This document shows positions 17,252 through 24,920 of a DNA stretch of 27,258 nucleotides, one piece after another (the first letter of the stretch is position 1; each line of letters starts with the position of its first letter). The translations under genes and the position numbers were made by a program. The notes under the pieces are model-generated. The model did not search any database. It was given only the letters and a program-made list of their open reading frames with translations, and was not told where the DNA came from. Origin of the DNA: an uncultured Lachnospiraceae bacterium (lineage in GTDB: Bacteria > Bacillota > Clostridia > Lachnospirales > Lachnospiraceae); contig CALZHV010000003.1 of NCBI GenBank assembly GCA_945787485.1, positions 1-27,258 of the forward strand, given 5' to 3'.

Positions 17252-17664
17252 AAATTCTTGGTTATCAGTCTCCTTACTTTTCGGCATGGAAAGTGAGGGG
17301 CATTCCTTTTGCCTCTTTTGTTCCTTGAAAAGTGAATAGCACAGCGCATTTTTTACATTCCCTCTGCTGTTGGCGAAACCGACAAGCTACATGAGCGAAC
17401 GCATTGATTTTCAGTGCCTTCAGGACTCAGACGATACAGGCAATCTGCACGAAGGCGATGACAGGCAGAGGCAATAATGATACTTCCGTTCAGTCCTAAA
17501 GTCGAGCGTGATAAGACCGTCGTAACAAAGGAGAGCGGCTCGGAGAGATCCTCGGAGTGGTGAGATTCCAATGAGGCCAAATGCATGGCCGGAAAATGCG
17601 TTCCCGTTAGTCGAGGGGTTGGCGTGGTTCAAATATTGGCTGAAAACGATTGATACAAAATTAC
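17252..17664 (+). ncRNA. ORF-poor, GC-richer segment; candidate structured RNA
   Basis: About 400 bp without a convincing gene, visibly richer in G+C than its neighbours. It holds complementary blocks such as AGGACT (about 17421) with AGTCCT (about 17493), GGCC...GGCC around an ATGCAT near 17576-17591, and GAGCGGCTC near 17533. It ends in a terminator hairpin. A short ORF, MSERIDFQCLQDSDDTGNLH and on to a stop (17391-17477), lacks a ribosome site. Minus-strand ORFs across the segment also lack one. I read this as probable non-coding RNA of the mobile element, but recognise no named class. Confidence 0.35.
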
Positions 17665-17705
17665 AGGCGGTCATTTACCTTTTTTAGATAATCGGCCGCC
17701 TTTTA
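17665..17705 (+). terminator. Terminator just ahead of mazF
   Basis: AGGCGGTC (17665-17672) pairs with GGCCGCCT (17694-17701; one G-U pair) and is followed by TTTTACTTATT. Only about 26 bp separate it from the mazF start, so mazF must be expressed by read-through or from a promoter inside the upstream segment. Confidence 0.6.
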
Positions 17706-17727
17706 CTTATTAACGGAGGCAAAGGAA

Positions 17728-18075
17728 ATGAAACAAATAAAACGAGGCGAAATCTATTACGCCAATTTATGCCCAGTTGTAGGTTCGGAACAAGGCGGTA
17801 TCCGTCCTGTTGTTATCCTGCAAAACAATAAAGGGAATTTACACAGCAGTACAACAATAGTGGCGGCAATCACAAGCGAGATACATAAAACGTATCTGCC
17901 TACTCATGTTATCTTCACGGCAAACGGCATGAAAAAGAAATCAACGGTTTTGCTCGAGCAAATCAGAACAATAGATAAATCACGCCTCGACAGATTTGTC
18001 GGTGCGATGGATGATAAAATAATGAAACGGATTGATAAAGCAATCTTAACCAGTTTTGGAATTACTAAAAAATAA
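17728..18075 (+). CDS. MazF/PemK-family endoribonuclease toxin
   Basis: 115 aa, normal MazF length, behind ACGGAGG. Family landmarks: KRGEIYYANLCPVVGSEQGG near the N-terminus, RPVVILQN (Arg26, Pro27), the AAITS strand (Thr49, Ser50) and LLEQIRTIDKSRL (Glu77, Gln78). These correspond to the substrate loop and the catalytic Arg and Thr of MazF/Kid. The family cuts mRNA at short motifs. No MazE-like antitoxin ORF lies upstream; that side holds the ORF-poor segment and a terminator. The only small neighbouring protein is the 54-aa ORF downstream. It could be a solitary toxin, use an unusual antitoxin, or serve element maintenance. Confidence 0.92.
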   Translation: MKQIKRGEIYYANLCPVVGSEQGGIRPVVILQNNKGNLHSSTTIVAAITSEIHKTYLPTHVIFTANGMKKKSTVLLEQIRTIDKSRLDRFVGAMDDKIMKRIDKAILTSFGITKK

Positions 18076-18120
18076 TTTCCAATCTGCGTACAGTGTTAAA
18101 TATCTAAAAGGGGGATGCCT

Positions 18121-18285
18121 ATGAAAACGCAAGACAACAATCATGAATTTAAAAAAGGGAAAAGCATTATAATCAATGTCCAGGCTTCTCCCGTGAAAAT
18201 AACTTTCTCTGCTGAGAAAAATGAGAAAATAGCCGATATGATAAAGTCAACACTATTAGACGCTTATTCAGTAAAAATTTCTTAG
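18121..18285 (+). CDS. Small hypothetical protein between mazF and the recombinase
   Basis: 54 aa from ATG 18121 with AAAGGGGG in front. Begins MKTQDNNHEFKKGKS, then a beta-like stretch IIINVQASPVKITFS and a helical end KNEKIADMIKSTLLDAYS. I do not recognise the family. Small proteins of this size commonly precede large serine recombinases in Clostridia elements; the size and place recall TnpW-like proteins of Tn4451-type transposons, but the sequence does not clearly match. It could be an element accessory protein or the missing MazF antitoxin. Confidence 0.6.
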   Translation: MKTQDNNHEFKKGKSIIINVQASPVKITFSAEKNEKIADMIKSTLLDAYSVKIS

Positions 18286-18404
18286 TGCATATTACTAATA
18301 CGATGTGAGGATAAATGCTTTAAATTTGTCTGGTATTGTGCTGGCTTTGTAAAACCCATTGTGATATGTTTGTGTTACTCAAACGGAAAGGGGAGTCAGA
18401 GCCA

Positions 18405-20002
18405 ATGAATGAAAATCGAGTATACTGCTTATACAGAGTTTCTACAAACAAACAGGTTGATTATGATGAGCAAAACACGGCGGATATACCGATGCAAAGA
18501 AAAGCCTGCCGTGAATTTGCCGATAAAATGGGTTGGCGGATTATTCGTGAAGAGCAGGAAAACGGCATATCGGGATTTAAGGTGAGTGCCGAAAACAGAG
18601 ATAAAATACAGTTAATTAAAGAACATGCCGAAAAGGGGCTTTTTGACATACTGCTTGTATTTATGTTCGACAGACTTGGCAGAAAATCCGATGAAACGCC
18701 GTTTATCGTTGAATGGCTGACGAAAAAAGGAATAAAAGTATGGAGCGTCAATGAGGGCGAACAGCGCTTTGAATCACACACAGACAGATTAACAAACTAT
18801 ATTCGATTCTGGCAAGCAGACGGCGAAAGCCAAAAGACATCAATCCGAACAAGAACCGCTATGGAACAAATGGTTATGGAAGGTCGTTGGCGCGGAGGAA
18901 CTGTTCCTTACGGATATATTGCCGTAAAAAGCGGACAGTTAAACAAACGCAAACACGAAGTATCGAAGCTTACTGTTCACGAAGAGGAGGCAAAGGTAGT
19001 CCGACAAATCTTTAATTTAGCTGCGACCTTTGGCTATGGCAGATGGAAAATCTCAAACATATTAAATAAGCAAGAAATAAAACCCGCGACGGGAAGAATT
19101 GGCACGAATCTTCCGTTGGCGGGATTTTGCATAATAGGATATATATCGGAATACTGAGAAACGGCAAGGCTGTTTCCGAACCGTTCGAGGAACTCAGAAT
19201 CGTTGATGATGCGACCTTTGAAAAAGTACAGAATCAGATGACCGAAAGGCAGAATATAAATAAAGAAACACGCACCGTTCCGCTGAATGTGTCGGGACAA
19301 TCGCTGTTATCAGGGAATGTTTTTTGCGGTCACTGCAAAGGTCGGCTTACGCTCACGACAAACGGAAGCAAGCGTAAACACAGTGACGGCAGTGTAGTCA
19401 CATGCAAAAGAATACGGTATGTCTGCTATAACAAAACACGTAAAAGATGTGAATGTGACGGCCCGACAGGATATACAATGCACATTCTTGATGAAAAGGT
19501 CATTGGAGTGCTTCACATGATATTCGATAAAATGAAGTCCGTACCGAAACAGGCAATCATTGACCGCTTATACAGCAAATCCATGTTCTCGTTAGAGGAT
19601 GAATTAAATGCTGCAAAAGCAGAATTTACAAAAGCAACTAATGAATACACATCTCTAAAATCAGAGGTCGTCAAGGCTGTACAGGGTGAGAGTAAATTTG
19701 ATGTCTCCCTCCTGTCAGAACTTGTAAACGCTGCAAAAGAAAAAATGAGCGTTGCATCCGAACGGCTCACCGCATTAAATCAAGAATATGCCAATGGACA
19801 AAACCGATTAAAAGCGATAGAGGAAAATTACACACGAATCCTCAAATGGTCAGAGGTCTTCGACGAAAGCCCTATGGAAGTAAAGAAGATGATTGCGAGT
19901 ATGATTATCCACCGTGTGTATGTATATGAAAACTACCGCCTCGAATTTGAATTTAACATAGACTTTGAGCAGTTTGAATTGGGGTTGGACAGTCATGTAT
20001 AA
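18405..20002 (+). pseudogene. Large serine recombinase split by a frameshift
   Basis: Start ATG 18405 follows AAAGGGGAG. The first frame runs to TGA at 19155-19157: catalytic domain with YRVST (Ser13), LLVFMFDRLGR, FWQADGESQKTSIRTR, then recombinase-domain motifs WRGGTVPYGY and VRQIFNLAATFGYGRWKISNILN. The continuation lies in another frame from about 19118 (ILHNRIYIGILRNGK...) with the zinc ribbon (CGHCKGRL...YVCYNKTRKRCECDG) and a long coiled coil, ending at 20002. The two parts join exactly as in full-length (about 530-aa) recombinases, and the shift fits a one-base deletion near 19118-19127. These enzymes insert and excise integrative elements through a 5' phosphoserine. As written, the enzyme lacks its C-terminal half. 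A sequencing error is the alternative. Confidence 0.85.
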
Positions 20003-20107
20003 TAGTAATGATTATTTCTATAAAGTGAAAATGATCATTTGCTGTTCGAGGACTCTTACCCAAAACCAACAGAAAATATCCGGCAAAGCTTGTGCATATA
20101 ACTACGG

Positions 20108-20136
20108 TTGACAAAACTGAATTTTTTTGCTACAAT
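20108..20136 (+). promoter_or_regulatory. Consensus sigma-A promoter of the DUF3800-associated RNA
   Basis: Perfect TTGACA (20108-20113), a 17-bp spacer, and TACAAT (20131-20136). The predicted start, near 20143, lies just upstream of three successive hairpins and not directly before an ORF, which suggests the RNA itself is the main product. The preceding 20003-20107 shows nothing recognisable. Confidence 0.75.
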
Positions 20137-20142
20137 TAACAT

Positions 20143-20232
20143 ACAATAAGAGTGCAGTATATACTGTGCTTTGGGCTGAACGTGAGTTCCAGGTCCACCA
20201 AAGCGGCGGGGAGACTCCCCGCCATTTTTTTG
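20143..20232 (+). ncRNA. Structured RNA upstream of DUF3800 gene (candidate DUF3800 RNA motif)
   Basis: After the promoter come three hairpins: GCAGTA with TACTGTGC (about 20154-20169); CTTTGG paired with CCAAAG (about 20170-20204), enclosing CTGAAC-GTGA-GTTCCAG, a bulged stem with a GUGA (GNRA) tetraloop; and a G+C-rich terminator. No ORF fits. Comparative studies have described several structured RNA candidates named DUF3800 motifs because they sit upstream of DUF3800 genes, the arrangement here. That this belongs to one of those classes is from memory and unverified. The RNA could regulate, guide or neutralise the DUF3800 protein. Confidence 0.6.
20205..20231 (+). terminator. Strong terminator of the small RNA
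   Basis: GGCGGGGA and TCCCCGCC form an 8-bp G+C-rich stem with a 3-nt loop, followed by ATTTTTTT. It lies about 12 bp before the DUF3800 start codon, so the protein gene would be read only by read-through. Confidence 0.85.
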
Positions 20233-20242
20233 CGGTGATATT

Positions 20243-20557
20243 ATGAAAGAATTAAGTATTTTTGTCGATGAATCCGGTGATTTCGGACCGTACAGCAACC
20301 ATTCACCCTATTATTTATTTGCGTTAGTGTTTCACGAACAGAAATATGCAATCCATACAGAAGTAGATACCCTAAACAGAAAAATACAGGAACACGGTTT
20401 CCAAATTCACGCTATCCATGCAGGACCGATTATCCGAAATGAAAGATATTATCAAAACTTTTCTCCCGATGACCGAAAGAGATTGTTCAATACTTTTCTA
20501 TTATTTACAAATTGCGTGGATATGTATACACATCATTTTAAAAATCATAATATATAA
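20243..20557 (+). pseudogene. DUF3800 protein, C-terminally truncated
   Basis: 104 aa from ATG 20243 (GGTGAT ahead). The N-terminus carries the family signature IFVDESGDFG at residues 6-15, with acidic residues thought to belong to an RNase H-like nuclease fold, followed by YYLFALVF and HAIHAGPIIRNERYY. DUF3800 proteins are usually about twice this length, and the later conserved acidic part is absent: the frame stops after KNHNI and no other frame continues it. The next promoter begins only 24 bp later, so a deletion junction near 20555-20580 probably removed the rest. Probably non-functional, though a short functional form cannot be excluded. Confidence 0.7.
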
Positions 20558-20580
20558 TACGAACAATTTCTAAAAATACA

Positions 20581-20610
20581 TTGACTTTCTGCAATATTGT
20601 GTGGTAGAAT
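20581..20610 (+). promoter_or_regulatory. Promoter of the HD-PRTase operon
   Basis: TTGACT (20581-20586), an 18-bp spacer, and TAGAAT (20605-20610). The expected RNA starts near 20617, leaving a leader of about 70 nt with a hairpin GTAGGTA (20647-20653) / TATCCTAC (20663-20670, one bulge) just before the ribosome site GAGGGAAGG. Confidence 0.65.
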
Positions 20611-20687
20611 TTTTGTACGGCATTTTTATTCGCAACACCAAAGGCAGTAGGTAACAGAATAATATCCTACCGAGGGAAGGTTTTATC

Positions 20688-21095
20688 ATGTTTTATATAT
20701 CGGAAGAAAATTTTATTGATAGGTTTATTGCCACACTCAAAGTATTAAATGTTCCTTCGATACCATTTGATAATTCTGAATTTTATAGCGGTATCGAAGC
20801 TATGAAAACCTATTTTCTTGAAAATATAGATTGTTTTGGTGACTTTTCCAATGAAATTGCTATGCTTTTTATAAAAAATCCTTTTGAAGGCGTTTTCTCT
20901 CGCTTTAGAGACGTTATTTCTGAGCAGAATGGATGGTATATTTCCTTCGAAAATCCAGAATATGTTAACGGAATAATTAAAATCACTTTAGATGACGCCC
21001 ATAATATTATTGAGAGCAATGATTTGGAAATATCTCAGGAGCATTTGAATTCTATTGCTAATGCCTTTTGTATTGGTGCAGGCATATTGATATAA
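20688..21095 (+). CDS. Uncharacterised 135-aa protein, first gene of the HD-PRTase operon
   Basis: 135 aa from ATG 20688, seven bases after GAGGGAAGG. I recognise no family. It is acidic and looks soluble: no signal peptide or membrane segment, alternating helix and beta-strand character, with NGWYISFENPEYVNGIIKITLDDA in the middle and a hydrophobic C-terminus (NAFCIGAGILI). It is AT-rich like the next gene and lies 22 bp upstream of it under one promoter, so the two probably act together, perhaps as sensor, inhibitor or partner of the large HD-PRTase protein. It is intact. Function unknown. Confidence 0.8.
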   Translation: MFYISEENFIDRFIATLKVLNVPSIPFDNSEFYSGIEAMKTYFLENIDCFGDFSNEIAMLFIKNPFEGVFSRFRDVISEQNGWYISFENPEYVNGIIKITLDDAHNIIESNDLEISQEHLNSIANAFCIGAGILI

Positions 21096-21117
21096 TAAAA
21101 TTTTGGGATGTGGATTT

Positions 21118-23823
21118 ATGAAGATTTATGATATACTAAATTCTAAAGAGTGCAATCCGTTATTTGAAGAGATAAAAAAATTTGTTGATATATCCTTGTC
21201 TGATTACAACAAAACCATTGAAGAAAATGGTTTTTGCTATTTGGACAAGGATATTTTCGATTTTGTTTGGGGAACAGTTAATTTCAGTGCTGCGGAAATT
21301 TGTGTTTTAGATTCTCCTTTGTTACAACGTTTACGTAGAATTAGACAATTAGGTCTTGCAAGCATGGTTTACTGCAACGCTGATAGTTCGAGATTTAGTC
21401 ATACTATCGGCGTTACTGAGGTAGCTTCAAGAATGGCACATTCTATCAAAAACAAAATTAATCCAGTAGATAATTCCTTTGATCCAGTCGAAATTGTTAG
21501 ACTAGCTGCTATTTTTCATGATACTGGGCATATGTTTTATAGCCATGTAAGCGAATTGTTTTTTACATATAATCAGCATTTTCCACGATACAAAGAACTC
21601 ACTACTTTAAAGACATATTTTTGTGAAAAAACATCCTCTAATGTTGCTCTACACGAAATAATTAGTGTAATGATTGTTTATTCCCCTGAGACTCTTCGAC
21701 TTTTCAAAAATATATCACCGCATCTCCCAAATACCAGATTAAGAAGTGAAAGGGATTATTATAAACTGGCAGAGTATATTGCTTGTCTTATCATCGGTTC
21801 ACCAGTAGATAAATTTATTCTGCCGTATTCTACAATAATTAACAGCTCAATAGATGCAGATAAATTGGATTATTTATCAAGGGACTCCGCATGTACAAAA
21901 GTGCCAATAGCTGTTGATATTGCAAGAATAATACAAAAATTGGATGTTGTACATATAAAAGAAATCGTTCCTTCCTCCATATGGAATGATATTTCACTTG
22001 AAACCGAACCTTATCAAATAATGGCTATAAAAAGTTCGGCTAAAAAGGTTTTTTGGCAATTGTCAAATGCAAGGAATAGCCTATTTGAAAGCGTTTATCA
22101 TCATCACAAAGTCTTGACAGCCGAAAATATGTTTAGAGAGGCATTAGGAAATTTGTATAATCATAAAGAAAATGTCAATTTTTGTGATGTGATGCTTTTA
22201 ACTGATGAAATTTTTAATGAATATTGGAAATTTACACCCATAAAAACAGAGGATATTTCAGAAGAAAGAATTACCATCATTGATGATACATTAAAACGAA
22301 TACGCGAGCGTTCTCTTTATAAAAGAGTAGCCCTTTTTTCGTTTTCTAGTCTAAATGGAAAACATTTTGATATATTGCAATTTTTTAGAAATGTAATACA
22401 AAATCCAACTTCACAACAGTGTCAAGAGTTTAAAAATGATTTAACAAAAGAGTACAGGAATATTAATTCCATTCTTCAAAACGATTATTCTATCTCGGAC
22501 CACGCTCCAGTTTTTATGTTTATTTCTGCAAAATATGATGCATTGTCTTCTATGCCATTTGAAAGTGGAGATGGATATTGTACATGGTCTTCGTCATTAA
22601 TGAAAAATGAAACAATGGAAGCAGGTAAAAAATCACGACAAGAACAATTTTATCTTGTTTCAGATTGTACTGATAGAGACATTGTATACTTAGCATTAGA
22701 AAAGATTCTTGCAAAGAGAAATATTACTTTCAAGACAAAAGATTCTATTATTTGTTTAAAAACCAAATGGGATGAATTGGACAAAAAAAGAAAAGATTTG
22801 CTCGAAAGAAACTACTATAAAGATACATTATATATAATTAATGATAATCTTTTTTCAAGGCTATTAAACAAAGGTAAAATTGATACAATATTGAAAAAAT
22901 TTCAGAGTTTTACTGGCGTTGGTTCTTGCAAGATAACAAAAGAAAATATTTTATCGTTCTTGCGACAATTTTTGTGGCTTGAATTGGAGTATGAGGAATT
23001 GGGTTCACTCCTTGATGGGCTTCTTGAGTTGTTAAAAAACGCATACTATATCGAAAGAGAAACTTTTGTGGAGCAAATGGAGTGTCTATTAAATAAGCTT
23101 TCAAATTCATCTTATTCTAAAAAACATATTGTAAATCTTGGTAATTTTTTTGACAGTTCTAAACATTTAATGTATTACTTTAATGATTTAAGTGCTAAAA
23201 ATGGGCTTATTATTGAGGACAGTTTAGAAACATCATTGTCAAAATTGGAAGAATCAGAATGTTTATACTTTTTTGATGATGGTGCATATTCTGGAAAGCA
23301 AGTTATATCAATTTTTCAAGAATTAATGGGTGTTCCTATTGAAAAAAGAACAACGAATGAACATCACGCAAATGAATTAAATGAAGAAAACAAAGCTAAG
23401 TTAAAAAAAGCCCATATAGTCTTATCTTATCTTTGCTTTAATAGTTCTTCTAAAAAATATATTATTTCTGAATTAAATAACTTGGGATTAGAATTTGTTG
23501 ATATCATATATGTAGAGGACTTAAACCGTAGTGCACTTGACAAAACATCTTTTAAATCTCCTTCTCAAAAAGAAATAGTAACTAAGTCTTTGCAAAACAT
23601 AGGTTTTGAAATAATGAAATCTCGTACTATAATTAATGGCGAATACAAAGAACGATGGAACGAAGAGCGCGTTTCAAAAGCAGCTTTAGGATATAACGAT
23701 GCCCAACAGATGGTGTTCTTTTCAACTAATGTTCCTACTTATACCATAACTGCGTTTTGGCAAAATGGTCTGTATAAAGGAAATGATTGGAAAGGTTTGT
23801 TTCAACGAACGATTAAAGACTAA
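21118..23823 (+). CDS. HD phosphohydrolase fused to a PRTase-like domain; candidate defence effector
   Basis: 901 aa from ATG 21118; a TTG 5 codons earlier is open but less likely. The N-terminal domain (about 60-340) is a dNTPase/SAMHD1-like HD domain: DSPLLQRLRRIRQLG (65-79), RFSHT (His95), IFHDTGH (His134, Asp135) and IDADKLDYLSRD (Asp246/Asp248), all metal or substrate motifs. The middle (about 390-640) is helical and unassigned. The C-terminal part (about 640-901) carries YFFDDGAYSGKQV (Asp720, Asp721, Ser725, Gly726), like the DDxxxSG ribose-phosphate loop of phosphoribosyltransferases, and ends in a W-rich segment (TNVPTYTITAFW, DWKGLFQR) as in PRTase-like domains reported in conflict systems. 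HD nucleotidases can starve phage of dNTPs (established for dGTPase-type defences). Pairing it with a nucleotide/PRPP-binding domain suggests a regulated nucleotide-destroying effector. Domain calls are strong at the N-terminus and moderate at the C-terminus; the defence role is inferred. Confidence 0.9.
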   Translation: MKIYDILNSKECNPLFEEIKKFVDISLSDYNKTIEENGFCYLDKDIFDFVWGTVNFSAAEICVLDSPLLQRLRRIRQLGLASMVYCNADSSRFSHTIGVTEVASRMAHSIKNKINPVDNSFDPVEIVRLAAIFHDTGHMFYSHVSELFFTYNQHFPRYKELTTLKTYFCEKTSSNVALHEIISVMIVYSPETLRLFKNISPHLPNTRLRSERDYYKLAEYIACLIIGSPVDKFILPYSTIINSSIDADKLDYLSRDSACTKVPIAVDIARIIQKLDVVHIKEIVPSSIWNDISLETEPYQIMAIKSSAKKVFWQLSNARNSLFESVYHHHKVLTAENMFREALGNLYNHKENVNFCDVMLLTDEIFNEYWKFTPIKTEDISEERITIIDDTLKRIRERSLYKRVALFSFSSLNGKHFDILQFFRNVIQNPTSQQCQEFKNDLTKEYRNINSILQNDYSISDHAPVFMFISAKYDALSSMPFESGDGYCTWSSSLMKNETMEAGKKSRQEQFYLVSDCTDRDIVYLALEKILAKRNITFKTKDSIICLKTKWDELDKKRKDLLERNYYKDTLYIINDNLFSRLLNKGKIDTILKKFQSFTGVGSCKITKENILSFLRQFLWLELEYEELGSLLDGLLELLKNAYYIERETFVEQMECLLNKLSNSSYSKKHIVNLGNFFDSSKHLMYYFNDLSAKNGLIIEDSLETSLSKLEESECLYFFDDGAYSGKQVISIFQELMGVPIEKRTTNEHHANELNEENKAKLKKAHIVLSYLCFNSSSKKYIISELNNLGLEFVDIIYVEDLNRSALDKTSFKSPSQKEIVTKSLQNIGFEIMKSRTIINGEYKERWNEERVSKAALGYNDAQQMVFFSTNVPTYTITAFWQNGLYKGNDWKGLFQRTIKD

Positions 23824-23907
23824 GTAAAGCCACTAGTTTAAACTGATGGTTTGCACAGCCCCTATAAGGGGCGCCTACTGGCTCGCCGCCTAAAAGGCGG
23901 CACTGAC

Positions 23908-24486
23908 AGTTTGGCATCGCATTGTTTTTTCAAGTAACCGCTCCCGTGCGGTTGTTTGTTTTGGCTTACTTATTCTTGGCGCCCGTAAACGGGTCGATAT
24001 ATTCTTTGAGCGATATTTGGTCATTTGCAAAGTCTTCTTCAAGTTGGTTTTTGACGTACTCTGCTATCACCCTCATATTTCGACCGACTGTATCTACATA
24101 GTATCCTCTGCACCAAAAATGTCTGCTTCCGTACTTGTACTTCAAATTCGCATGTCGGTCGAAAATCATCAAACTGCTTTTCCCCTTGAGATATCCCATA
24201 AATTGTGCTACACTTATATACGGTGGGATACTTACCAAAAGGTGTATATGGTCTTTGCACGTCTCTGCTTCTATGATTTCTACACCCTTTTGTTCACACA
24301 GTTTTCTTATGATTTCTCCGATGTCTTTTCTGATTTGACCGTATATTTCTTTTCTTCTGTACTTTGGTGCAAAGACTATATGGTACTGACATCTATATGT
24401 TGAGTGTGATAATTTTTTTATTTCGTTATTTCCTAATGTTTTCATTGCTGAATTCCTCCTTGTTTTTGTAATGCGGATGCCAAACC
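23908..24486. repeat. Inverted repeats flanking tnpA
   Basis: AGTTTGGCATCGCATT (23908-23923) is the inverse of AATGCGGATGCCAAACC (24470-24486) with one inserted base. IS200 elements usually lack terminal inverted repeats, so this internal pair may structure the tnpA mRNA or be the foot of the end hairpins. Confidence 0.65.
23966..24445 (-). CDS. tnpA: IS200-family transposase TnpA (Y1 HUH)
   Basis: 159 aa, normal length, with AAGGAGG ahead of the ATG at 24445. Y1-transposase landmarks: YHIVFAPKYRR near 21-31, the HUH motif DHIHLLVSIPP (His66, His68), and the catalytic tyrosine region RVIAEYVKNQ (Tyr130). It cuts and joins single-stranded DNA at hairpin ends. It appears intact, so the element may be active. 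Confidence 0.95.
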   Translation of the reverse strand: MKTLGNNEIKKLSHSTYRCQYHIVFAPKYRRKEIYGQIRKDIGEIIRKLCEQKGVEIIEAETCKDHIHLLVSIPPYISVAQFMGYLKGKSSLMIFDRHANLKYKYGSRHFWCRGYYVDTVGRNMRVIAEYVKNQLEEDFANDQISLKEYIDPFTGAKNK

Positions 24487-24626
24487 ACTTACATTTTACT
24501 TGGAGGTTTTCTTTTTCTCAACACTCTTTTCGGCTTGCTTGTAGCTCGCCGTTTTTATTTTTACTAAAGCGTTTTATTTCCCCCGGTAGAACCGGGGGTT
24601 TTTTCTGTGCTTAAGACCAATAGAAA

Positions 24627-24662
24627 AGCCGAGAGATTTTCGGTGAAGAAAACTCTCGGCTA
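24627..24662 (-). terminator. Terminator of the RiPP-like operon
   Basis: AGCCGAGAG(A)TTTTC pairs with GAAAACTCTCGGCT: a 14-bp stem with one bulged base and a short loop. On the minus strand TTTTC follows. It lies about 60 bp after the precursor-peptide stop. Confidence 0.7.
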
Positions 24663-24719
24663 TGTATAATATTATTGATTTGTAAACAAGTAATTAAAAC
24701 ACATTATCAAGCATAGTAG

Positions 24720-24920
24720 TTAAGTATAACAATCATCTAAACCGCAGTTGCATTGTCCGCCGCAAGGTCCATCATCACATTCACAGTTGCAGTCACAGTC
24801 ACATATCCATTGATGACTTGCTTTTTTTACTCTACTTCCAATATTGTTTATCCCTGTTATGACAGTATCAAAAGATAATTCTGTAGTATTTCTTCTTTCT
24901 AACAATTGTTCCAAACTCAT
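24720..24920 (-). CDS. Cys-rich RiPP precursor peptide
   Basis: 66 aa. A leader-like N-terminus (MSLEQLLERRNTTELSFDTV) is followed by a C-terminal core with nine Cys in the last 27 residues, written as CDCDCNCECDDGPCGGQC, then NCGLDDCYT, rich in Asp and Gly. Alternating Cys-Asp/Asn is reminiscent of thioether-bridged radical SAM peptides (sactipeptides/ranthipeptides), but I match no named peptide. AGAGGAGG, the strongest ribosome site in this operon, precedes the ATG, which overlaps the radical SAM stop codon (ATGA). The radical SAM/SPASM gene directly upstream is its likely modifying enzyme. A metal-binding small protein is the alternative. Confidence 0.75.
   Translation of the reverse strand: MSLEQLLERRNTTELSFDTVITGINNIGSRVKKASHQWICDCDCNCECDDGPCGGQCNCGLDDCYT

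Larger units (their letters stand above)
23840..24605 (-). mobile_element. IS200-type insertion sequence
   Basis: About 760 bp with a single tnpA (23966-24445) and no tnpB. The right-hand side ahead of tnpA holds the hairpin CCCCCGGT-AGA-ACCGGGGG (24580-24598). The other end holds GCCCC-TATAA-GGGGC (23858-23872), GCCGCC-TAAAA-GGCGGC (23885-23901) and AACCGC...GCGGTT (about 23936-23953). Subterminal hairpins recognised by TnpA are characteristic of IS200/IS605. Exact ends are not determinable here. It sits just behind the HD-PRTase gene without damaging it. Confidence 0.75.

Noticed and set aside
17353..17674. Minus-strand ORFs of 77 and 84 codons between the sigma-like gene and mazF
   Set aside because: No ribosome sites, overlapping each other; more likely spurious ORFs on a structured RNA segment.
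20165..20203. Sequence ending GTCCACCA that looks like a tRNA 3' end
   Set aside because: No T-stem pairing and no anticodon arm; better explained by the CTTTGG/CCAAAG hairpin.
24017..24403. 128-codon plus-strand ORF
   Set aside because: Antisense of the clear tnpA transposase.
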